Assembly (NCBI GenBank): GCA_001769855.1
Contig: MEPP01000002.1
Coordinates: 1 to 37,755, forward strand
DNA from: Bdellovibrionales bacterium GWA2_49_15
GTDB lineage: Bacteria; Bdellovibrionota; Bacteriovoracia; Bacteriovoracales; Bacteriovoracaceae
Direction: 5' to 3'
Length of the DNA: 37,755 bases
The first letter of the stretch is position 1. The number at the start of each line of letters is the position of its first letter. The position numbers were made by a program, and so were the translations under genes. The notes beneath the pieces were generated by a model. That model saw only the letters and a program-made list of their open reading frames with translations. It searched no databases and had not been told where the DNA came from. Below are positions 1 through 5,646 of the stretch, in pieces.

Positions 1-1
1 C

Positions 2-67
2 TTCTCTTCTGATTTTATGAGCGAGAGAAAACAACCTGCAATTCAAACAAGGGAAGACCTTGAATGA
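2..67 (+). CDS. vapB: VapB-type antitoxin, C-terminal fragment (cut by window edge)
   Basis: The frame is open from the window edge and gives 21 residues ending QPAIQTREDLE before a TGA at 65-67. An acidic and arginine-rich tail of this kind (DFMSER-QPAIQTRED) is what VapB antitoxins of the AbrB/MazE fold use to wrap and inhibit VapC. The stop overlaps the vapC start as ATGA, so the two genes are translationally coupled. The DNA-binding N-terminal half lies outside the window. The call rests on this short tail plus the position before vapC; the family assignment is likely but not certain. Confidence 0.7.
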   Translation, partial: FSSDFMSERKQPAIQTREDLE

Positions 68-471
68 AATATTTACTAGATACAAATATTTGCATTTATA
101 TCATTAAGAAAAAACCAGAGCAGGTTTTAAAAAAATTCTCAAGGATGAGAAAAGCAGAAATGTATTTATCATCAATCACCATCGCTGAATTAATTTATGG
201 CGTAGAGAAAAGTCAGTACAAGGACAGAAATATGGATGCCCTTGATGACTTTTCTGCCCCCTTTGATTGCGTTCATTTTTGCCATGAATCTGCCAAAATA
301 TTTGGACAGCTCAGGGCCGAACTTGAAAAGAAAGGCTCCATGATTGGTGTTTTTGATCTTCAAATTGCTTCTATCGCAATTGCCAATGACATGATCCTTG
401 TAACTAATAATGAAAAGGAGTACGCAAGGGTGTCAGGCATTAAAATTGAAAATTGGACTAAGGAAGACTAG
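64..471 (+). CDS. vapC: VapC family PIN-domain ribonuclease toxin
   Basis: This 135-residue protein is a full-length single PIN domain. VapC toxins are Mg-dependent ribonucleases that cleave tRNA or rRNA and are held inactive by VapB. The acidic active site is visible: D6 in LLDTN, E42 in ITIAELIYG, D98 in GVFDLQIAS, and a C-terminal TNNEKEYARV segment carrying the last acidic positions. The end, GIKIENW, is also typical. The start ATG overlaps the stop of the upstream antitoxin, so it is well fixed. The most familiar version has IGPxD before the third acid, here IGVFD, a small deviation that keeps the aspartate. It is the first intact gene of an accessory island and reads AT-rich compared with the metabolic operons to the right. 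I see no sign of truncation, so it is probably active. Confidence 0.93.
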   Translation: MKYLLDTNICIYIIKKKPEQVLKKFSRMRKAEMYLSSITIAELIYGVEKSQYKDRNMDALDDFSAPFDCVHFCHESAKIFGQLRAELEKKGSMIGVFDLQIASIAIANDMILVTNNEKEYARVSGIKIENWTKED

Positions 472-493
472 GAATCATGCTACCTCGTAACAT

Positions 494-512
494 CGATTAT
501 AGGGCATAATCG
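494..512. repeat. Short inverted repeat downstream of vapC
   Basis: A perfect 7 bp inverted repeat (CGATTAT / ATAATCG) with a 5-nt loop lies 22 bp after the vapC stop. No T run follows, so a factor-independent terminator is not supported. It may be a weak RNA hairpin or an edge relic of the mobile DNA that follows. Confidence 0.3.
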
Positions 513-599
513 TGTTAGAATATATACTTGACTTGCAAATAAATCTGGAATCTATGTGGAAAAATCAAACGCTCTTAAGATTATCAACATTTTGAACCG

Positions 600-775
600 A
601 TGAAGCTCAGTATGGTTTTTGTAAAAGAAATTGATCAAAAAGATGAGAAGGAGAGATTAACCTGGCAAATATTCACGACATTAAATATTAATAATGTCCT
701 CGAATCTGAAAAAGCTGTTGAGTATTATAAGTGCCGTTGGAAAATTGAAGAGCTAAACAAATCGGCCAAGACAGG
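600..775 (+). pseudogene. IS4-family transposase remnant
   Basis: The frame reads a stretch typical of IS4/Tn5-type DDE transposases: a TWQIFTTLNI segment (compare W-LLTTLPI) and then YYKCRWKIEELNKSAKTG. The latter fits the family signature Y-x2-R-x3-E-x6-K exactly, the E being the third catalytic acid. Only about 58 residues of the C-terminal catalytic part remain. The N-terminal two thirds, with the two catalytic aspartates, and the true C-terminus are absent. Homology stops right after the conserved KTG, and the DNA switches into a different frame matching a recombinase (next entry). The remnant cannot be active. Confidence 0.75.
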
Positions 776-913
776 CGTCACTTCACGGATCTCATGCTTT
801 CAAGAGGCCATACTTTGGAGAACATAAGTGTCTGGATGGGCCACTCAACAATCAATAGAACTTGGAAGAGTTATAAAAATAGACAGAAGTATCATATCCA
901 TTATGCAGTCTGA
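776..913 (+). pseudogene. Tyrosine recombinase (integrase) C-terminal fragment
   Basis: In a second frame the DNA reads RHFTDLMLSRGHTLENIS, then VWMGHSTINRTWKSYKN, up to a TGA at 911-913. This is the last part of a phage-type integrase catalytic domain: the R-H of the LRHTFA box, the L-IS-MLGH box, and a Tyr after a Trp-Lys-Ser that could be the nucleophile. The rest of the enzyme, including the first catalytic Arg, is missing. The homology begins at the very base where the IS4-type transposase homology ends, so the two were joined by a deletion or recombination event. It is a relic indicating that an integrative element once sat here. Confidence 0.6.
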
Positions 914-966
914 CACCTAATGGTGCTAACCTACTGATTCTATATAACGATCTCTTCATTTTACGT

Positions 967-1010
967 TTGAACATAGTGTCAGTTTACTCTATCATAGAGT
1001 AAACGTTTAC
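967..1010 (+). promoter_or_regulatory. Promoter with overlapping palindromic operator for the Fic gene
   Basis: A sigma70-like promoter is visible: TTGAAC at 967-972, a 17 bp spacer, and TATCAT at 990-995. The -10 box sits in the centre of a perfect inverted repeat with arms GTTTACTCTA (982-991) and TAGAGTAAAC (995-1004). A second perfect 12 bp palindrome, GTAAACGTTTAC (999-1010), overlaps its right arm, giving three GTTTAC-type half-sites in alternating orientation. A repressor bound here would block RNA polymerase, as expected of an autoregulated toxin-antitoxin-like gene. The start codon is 51 bp further on. Confidence 0.6.
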
Positions 1011-1060
1011 CTAATTATAGTGAAAATATATAAGAATAGCGACGAGAAAAGACCACGAAA

Positions 1061-2596
1061 ATGAACCAGAAACTAGCTGAAGACTTGAGGATCGCCAAAG
1101 ATAAAGCGCGTGAACACATAATAAAAAGCGGCGATCTTCCCGTCATGACATTTAGAAGGCTAAAAAAGCTCAAGTGGCTAAGCGAAATAACAAAGGGCTG
1201 GTACATCCTAAAAACACCAGATGCCGATGATGGAGAAAGTACACTCTGGTATGCAAATTTCTGGGCCTTCTTAAAATATTTTCTAACTGAAAACTACAAG
1301 ACCGATTATTGCCTTAATCCCCTCTCTTCAATTTTTTTAAAAACAGAGTCTAGTGCGATACCGGCCCAAGTAATCGTTATTTTAAAAAATGGAGGAGGAC
1401 GCACTCTTGAACTTCCGTTTAAAACTTCGATACTTTTCTATCGCGATGAAAAGAATTTCCCAGTTGATATTGAGGAGTTTAAAGGACTCAATATCGTCGA
1501 GTTGCCAAAGGCCATTACAATGGTGCCTGAAAGTTTTTATGCCAACTTTGAAAATGAAGCGGAATTGGCCCTTTTGATGATCAAGACCCCTGGAGAGATA
1601 ACAAGACACCTCCTTGATAACGAGCAACCTGTTAAAGCTGATATTATTTCTGGTGCCTATGAATTTTTAGGTAAAAAAGATTTTGCGACTCAAATTAAAA
1701 AAGATATGGAAATTCTGGCCTATACGATTAGGCCAAAAAATCCTTTCAAGAGGGAAGCGCCAATACTGAGTCATACCAGAATTAAGTCCCCGGCCGTGGC
1801 CCGAATAGAGCTTCTCTGGAAAAAATTTAAAGACGAGCTAAAAAAAAATATCATCCCTCCGAATCTAGCAAATGAAGATTTAGATGGGATGCTTGAGAAA
1901 GTGGAAAATATCTATGTACATGATGCGTACAACTCACTTTCCATCGAAGGTTATGCAGTAACAGAAGAATTGATCCAAAAGGTTTCTGATGGAAGTTTTG
2001 ACGCCGAAGCAAATGAAGATGATAAAAAGCAAGAAGCGGCCATGGCGGCCAAAGGATATTTTTTAGCATTTCAGGAAGTAAAAGAATTTATAAAAGAGAA
2101 CTATGGAAAAAAAATTGATCAAATTGAATTTAATACTCAAGTTCAAAATTGGTACCGCCAATTATTTACTCCAAAGGTTCAGTCAGGTCTGGCGAAACCA
2201 TCATTGTTAACAAGTTATCGAAATAAGCCCGTTTTCATAAGAGGCTCAAGGCACACTCCAGTTAATTATTCTTTTATTGGTGATGTGATGGAGAAATACT
2301 TACAAATATTGGATGAAGAGAAAACTCCTTGGGTCAAAGCTTTGCTTGGCCATTTTATCCTCGTGTACATACACCCATTTCCTGACGGCAACGGGCGCAC
2401 GGCACGTTTCCTCATGAATGCTGTTTTAGTTTTATCTGGGTATAGTTGGACGGTTGTGAGACTAAAAGAGAAGAAAAATTATTTCAAGGCCCTTGAGGCA
2501 GCTTCTGTGGAAGGAGATATCGACGGTTTTGCAAAGTTCATTAAGCAAGAACTTGAAGTAAGCAGTCGTTGGTCGCTAGAATCAAAAGAAAGCTAG
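1061..2596 (+). CDS. Fic family AMPylase-type protein with AbiEi-like N-terminal region
   Basis: This 511-residue protein ends in a Fic domain. The signature HPFPDGNGR (438-446) supplies the catalytic His and the phosphate-binding loop. Fic proteins transfer AMP, or sometimes other nucleotides, to target hydroxyls. Residues 292-297 (S-x3-E-G) fit the inhibitory motif placed N-terminal to the Fic core in class II enzymes, whose Glu blocks ATP binding. Residues 1-200 are unlike ordinary Fic N-termini. A winged-helix-like start, a KGWYIL segment near 45-50, a YCLNPLSSIFL segment near 83-93 and an LPKAITMVP segment near 148 recall AbiEi-type antitoxins. The gene may therefore carry its own DNA-binding repressor and toxin in one chain, in line with the palindromic operator upstream. 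The start is ATG with no strong SD; an in-frame GTG lies at 1019. The Fic call is firm; the AbiEi resemblance is by eye. Confidence 0.88.
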   Translation: MNQKLAEDLRIAKDKAREHIIKSGDLPVMTFRRLKKLKWLSEITKGWYILKTPDADDGESTLWYANFWAFLKYFLTENYKTDYCLNPLSSIFLKTESSAIPAQVIVILKNGGGRTLELPFKTSILFYRDEKNFPVDIEEFKGLNIVELPKAITMVPESFYANFENEAELALLMIKTPGEITRHLLDNEQPVKADIISGAYEFLGKKDFATQIKKDMEILAYTIRPKNPFKREAPILSHTRIKSPAVARIELLWKKFKDELKKNIIPPNLANEDLDGMLEKVENIYVHDAYNSLSIEGYAVTEELIQKVSDGSFDAEANEDDKKQEAAMAAKGYFLAFQEVKEFIKENYGKKIDQIEFNTQVQNWYRQLFTPKVQSGLAKPSLLTSYRNKPVFIRGSRHTPVNYSFIGDVMEKYLQILDEEKTPWVKALLGHFILVYIHPFPDGNGRTARFLMNAVLVLSGYSWTVVRLKEKKNYFKALEAASVEGDIDGFAKFIKQELEVSSRWSLESKES

Positions 2597-2611
2597 AGAT
2601 TAGTTTGCGAA

Positions 2612-2676
2612 AATTTCAACTATAATTCTTAAGTGGCCAATGATATCGTGAGTGAAGAAAGCTCTTTATGTTACAC
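2612..2676 (+). repeat. Intercassette element, copy A
   Basis: This stretch, 15 bp after the Fic stop, shares three ordered blocks with 3641-3701: AATTTCAACTATAATT (15 of 16 bases equal), CCAATGATA (9 of 9) and GCTCTTTATGTTACAC (nearly equal, one base shifted). The first gap is 9 bp in both copies; the second is 15 bp here and 11 bp in copy B. Block 1 contains a TATAAT hexamer, so the element may be a mobile promoter or the relic of a duplicated cassette edge. Confidence 0.6.
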
Positions 2677-2695
2677 CTAAAAGTAGAACATCTAG

Positions 2696-3274
2696 ATGGA
2701 CTCGTATAATTCTTTGAAATCAATTTGGAAGAAGCTTGCAGTTAAGGGGCAAGTGAAAAATTATTCTTCTTTTGAGATTTGGGTAGTAGAGAATGATACT
2801 TATGGCCGACCTATTGCCAGAATTCTTCCGCCCGGCTTTAAAACACCCAAACAAGTTGATGTTGACGCATTCAAAAGAATTGATGGCGTGTCAATTGATA
2901 AACACAAGAACTGGTGGAAATTCTACGACTTTTCGACAGTCGATGTTTATTCAAGCGGACAAAGAGTATTTGTTTCCGCAATTTCCAAGACCGCCGTTGA
3001 TGAACTCCATTTCGGAAAAGTTGAATACAAAAATGAAAAATGGGGCGAACCACTAAGGGTAATTGTTGACGTTCGAAAAAATAAAGATAATCAACTCAGT
3101 GAATATTATGTGACCGATGTCGGTTGGCTTGATTATGAGAAGACCTTGGAAATGGCGTGCACTCATGAAATTGATAATGCCAGACCAGTTTTTCCAAAAT
3201 CAGGACGTCCGTATATTCGAAGTAAAAGGGACAAGAACACTTTAAATAATTTTTCACAGATGAGAATGGTATGA
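2696..3274 (+). CDS. Protein of unknown function, paired with the next gene
   Basis: This is a 192-residue soluble protein without signal peptide or membrane segment. I do not recognise the family. It is rich in aromatic and charged residues. A central stretch, RILPPGFKTPKQVDVDAF (42-59) followed by DGVSIDKHKNWWKFYDFST, has the look of a compact enzymatic or carbohydrate-contact domain, but no catalytic signature can be named. The C-terminus is basic (SGRPYIRSKRDK). The start ATG has no good SD, while the stop overlaps the next gene as ATGA, so the two form a coupled pair. The position between toxin-antitoxin-type genes in an accessory island suggests an effector with its partner, but that is inference from context only. 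Confidence 0.6.
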   Translation: MDSYNSLKSIWKKLAVKGQVKNYSSFEIWVVENDTYGRPIARILPPGFKTPKQVDVDAFKRIDGVSIDKHKNWWKFYDFSTVDVYSSGQRVFVSAISKTAVDELHFGKVEYKNEKWGEPLRVIVDVRKNKDNQLSEYYVTDVGWLDYEKTLEMACTHEIDNARPVFPKSGRPYIRSKRDKNTLNNFSQMRMV

Positions 3275-3639
3275 AAGCAATTAAGTACCTCGTATTAATG
3301 ACTGCGGTATTTGCCTGCGCAGTCGCAGTAAACATGCACCGCTTTGGATACAATTTAAACGATGGTTTTTGGAGAACCCTGATGTTTCCCTTTGAAGGGA
3401 CTGTCTGGGCCCCAAGATTTACCGAGGACAATTTCAATAAGATTAAACAGGGGATGTCAGCAAGTTCTGTTCGAGAAATTTTGGGTGAACCGCTGAGACA
3501 GGACTCGGAGTGTTCCGAGATTTGTTTTTGGTATTATACCGGACAGGATACAGGTACTGCCGATTTTGATCAGCGTTGGATTGTTTTTAACAATGCCAAT
3601 CAAGTCATGGAGATCAGAAAGAGTTTTTTTATTGACTAA
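3271..3639 (+). CDS. Small BamE/SmpA-like domain protein with N-terminal membrane anchor
   Basis: This 122-residue protein starts with a hydrophobic segment (about residues 4-21, YLVLMTAVFACAVAV) that can serve as signal anchor or signal peptide; the VFAC site is a poor lipobox. Residues 50-122 show the SmpA/OmlA (BamE-like) pattern: FNKIKQGMSASSVREILGEP, an aromatic strand around WYY, then WIVFNNANQVMEIR. BamE belongs to the outer-membrane beta-barrel assembly machine, but many short proteins with this fold are unrelated periplasmic modules, so no BamE role is claimed. Its start overlaps the stop of the upstream unknown gene by 4 bp. It could tether or neutralise that protein at the envelope. 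Confidence 0.6.
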   Translation: MKAIKYLVLMTAVFACAVAVNMHRFGYNLNDGFWRTLMFPFEGTVWAPRFTEDNFNKIKQGMSASSVREILGEPLRQDSECSEICFWYYTGQDTGTADFDQRWIVFNNANQVMEIRKSFFID

Positions 3640-3640
3640 T

Positions 3641-3701
3641 AATTTCATCTATAATTTTCAGTAGTCCAATGATAAAATGCCCCTAGCTCTTATCGTTACA
3701 C
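3641..3701 (+). repeat. Intercassette element, copy B
   Basis: This is the partner of 2612-2676: AATTTCATCTATAATT (3641-3656), CCAATGATA (3666-3674) and GCTCTTATCGTTACAC (3686-3701) in the same order. It begins 1 bp after the stop of the BamE-like gene and runs into the start region of the AbiEi-like pseudogene. The two copies thus bracket the 2696-3639 gene pair exactly, as if that pair were a cassette. Confidence 0.6.
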
Positions 3702-4153
3702 GAAGTAGTGCTGACGTTTAAGGAATCTCATGCATCATTACTACCAACAAAAGCGTCCTTGGCACTGGGAGTATCTTGGAAAGACCCGGCAAAAGAACTT
3801 GCAAAAATTTGCAAGAAATGGACCCAGGAGAAACTAAAGTGCGCAGTGACGGGTGAGCTGGCATCCTACGTTTTGGCCCCTATCCTACTCAAGTCAGCAC
3901 CTACGAAGTCTATCTCAATGCAGGGACTATTGCCGAACTAGAGGCGGCGGCACGTTTAGTCGATTTAAGACCAATTGAGGGTGGGAGACTGATTTTGAAA
4001 ACCACCTCTGGCAAAATCAGTGATGATCTCACAATCAAAAAAGAAGGCCTTGTCTTTGCGCCCTGGCCTAGAGTTTATACAGACCTTCGGCAAACTGGTG
4101 TAAGAGGGGAAGAAGCGGCAGAACATCTCAAGGAGGTCATGCTTGGCCGATGA
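3687..4153 (+). pseudogene. AbiEi-like antitoxin gene disrupted by a frameshift
   Basis: Two frames together read one AbiEi-type protein. The first (from 3687; GTG at 3708) gives KWTQEKLKCAVTGELASY. The second continues with RFGPYPTQVSTYEVYLNAG and RLVDLRPIEGGRLIL, and ends RVYTDLRQTGVRGEEAAEHL. The last part matches the usual AbiEi ending (VYLDL---RG-EAAEHLR). The break is near 3870, at TCCTACGTTTTGG, where one missing base, probably a C before GTT, would restore the frame. Alone, the first frame stops at 3939-3941. AbiEi antitoxins are winged-helix repressors that block AbiEii. The N-terminal winged helix is hard to see, so the gene may also be shortened. A single sequencing error cannot be excluded. 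Confidence 0.65.
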
Positions 4154-4982
4154 ACTAGAACGATCACGCCTCGCGCGAACCATGGCGGAAGCGGCCTTGG
4201 TTCGCGTTGTTCATCACTATGGAGGAACGCCTGAGTTTGTCGTTCTTGGTGGTCTTGTTCCAGAATTACTTTGCGCCTCTTCTGGCCAGCTTCATGCCGG
4301 AACGAGTGATATTGATGTGCAAGTTGATCTTGAAATTTCGAGTGGGTCTGTCCAAACCAAAAGATTAGAGCTGGCCTTAAAAAATGCCGAGTTTACTCCC
4401 GAGAGTGAGCGGATATGGCGTTGGAAAACAAAAAGTGCCGGCGGTGGTATGGCCCTTGTTAAATTTGAACTTCTTTCCGATCAAGAAGATACGCCATCGA
4501 ATTCCACCCTTCGCTTTAAGGATTGTGAGCAATTAGGTGCCGCCAATTTGCGTGGGACAGGATATGCGTCTCGTGAGTTTACCATCCAGACGATGCATGC
4601 CAAAGTCGGTGATCAAAGGTTAAAAGTAAATGTGAACGTCGCAGGCCTGGCCGGATTTCTTCTTGCTAAAACGGCAGCGGCCCATTCAAGAAGAAAACCA
4701 AAAGATTGGCATGATCTGGCCTTTGTCCTGCTCCACAACGATGCAGGCGGCAGTAAGACGGCCGCAGCTCAGGTTAAGGCAAAGTTTGGGAATGAAATCA
4801 ACAAAGGCTACATCAACACGGCCTTGAAAGAATTGAAAGCTAACTTTGAGAGACCAACAGACCAAGGCCCAGCGGCTTATTCACTTCAGTTCTGTAGAGA
4901 TCACTCAGATGTTAATGAGGCCACAGTTCGCGCAGATGCCGTCATTGCTGTCCAAGAATTTTATAATGGGCTCTTTTCTTGA
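4143..4982 (+). CDS. AbiEii-like nucleotidyltransferase (toxin of an AbiE-type system)
   Basis: This 279-residue protein has the polymerase-beta-like nucleotidyltransferase signature VLGGLVPELL (34-43), then GTSDIDV (53-59), whose D56 and D58 are the metal-binding acids. A further RRKPKDWHDLAFVL segment fits the K/R-rich KD-x2-DL motif of AbiEii/MenA-type proteins. Such toxins transfer nucleotides, for example onto tRNA acceptor ends, and arrest growth or block phage. The frame opens with TTG at 4143, overlapping the end of the AbiEi-like frame by 11 bp, which suggests coupling; the first in-frame ATG is residue 14. The toxin frame is fully open while its antitoxin partner is frameshifted. 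Either the break is an error, the toxin is silenced or inactive, or the antitoxin is supplied elsewhere. Confidence 0.82.
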   Translation: MADELERSRLARTMAEAALVRVVHHYGGTPEFVVLGGLVPELLCASSGQLHAGTSDIDVQVDLEISSGSVQTKRLELALKNAEFTPESERIWRWKTKSAGGGMALVKFELLSDQEDTPSNSTLRFKDCEQLGAANLRGTGYASREFTIQTMHAKVGDQRLKVNVNVAGLAGFLLAKTAAAHSRRKPKDWHDLAFVLLHNDAGGSKTAAAQVKAKFGNEINKGYINTALKELKANFERPTDQGPAAYSLQFCRDHSDVNEATVRADAVIAVQEFYNGLFS

Positions 4983-4999
4983 ATGATGAGTCATCCTCT

Positions 5000-5585
5000 T
5001 TACTTCTTCGCCATCGCCATCGTTTCCTTCTCAACTTCTTGAATCAGATCGTTGATACTTTCTCTGAGCTGGTCGATTTTCCTTGTACCCGTAATATCAT
5101 AAATTAACCCCCATCATCAGAAAGGCAAACATCAAGGAAAATTTTGGAAGTTTTTTATCGTATAGATCCTGATGCATTGCAGAACTTCACTTTTAAAGAC
5201 GCGTTTCACAAGAACCGCCCAGGGGGTGCGATATTCGACCCGCTCTGTATCTCGAAGGGTCCGACGCTTCGATTTTTTTTGCGGGATCGATAGACTTCGC
5301 TCTCGGTGTCTGGGCGAAAAACTCCATGATAGCGGATGAGATTAATGCGCGGAGGCGGGATAAGGGAGATCAGGTGTTCCAACAATTCCTCTTCGGTAAA
5401 TCTTAAATGAGTGGTTCCATCTGACCACTGGTTTTTCTAGCGCCAAAGAATTCGCCCCTCCTCCTCTCACTCATGAAAGAAAGTTTGGTAATTTCTGGAA
5501 ACAACTTAGTAATCAGCATCAGAGGTGATACGCATTTTCTCCTGCATGCAATTGGCGGGATTTCAAAGAAAGTATAAGTAACCAA
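5000..5585 (-). pseudogene. IS91-like transposase remnant
   Basis: The minus strand reads QWSDGTTHLRFTEEELLEHL then LIPPPRINLIRYHGVFRPD at about 5280-5440. After a one-base frame change at a run of eight A residues (about 5273-5280) it reads RVEYRTPWAVLVKRVFKSEVLQC. This order (DGTT box, PPPR--LIRYHGV box, WA-L--RVF---VL-C box) is what I know from the C-terminal half of IS91/ISCR-like HUH transposases. The zinc-ribbon cysteines that should follow are gone, and the upstream part is broken by stops, with only a faint IPPIACRR trace near 5550. The last 33 codons (near 5000-5100) form a coiled-coil-like tail of unclear origin. The element is dead and marks the right edge of the accessory island. 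Confidence 0.55.
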
Positions 5586-5646
5586 TTTTTCAATCTCTTT
5601 GGTTTCAGTCTCGGAATATCAGCACCTAAACACCACCAAAGGAAGT

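Noticed and set aside
2668..2709. A 13-codon peptide (ATG at 2668) before the unknown gene
   Set aside because: No SD, no conservation evidence, and it lies inside the repeated element, where the other copy does not keep the frame.
2612..3701. The repeated element as integron attC sites between cassettes
   Set aside because: The GTTACAC and GTCCAAT steps only approach the core-site consensus, and I find no long imperfect hairpin between them. No integron integrase is in the window.
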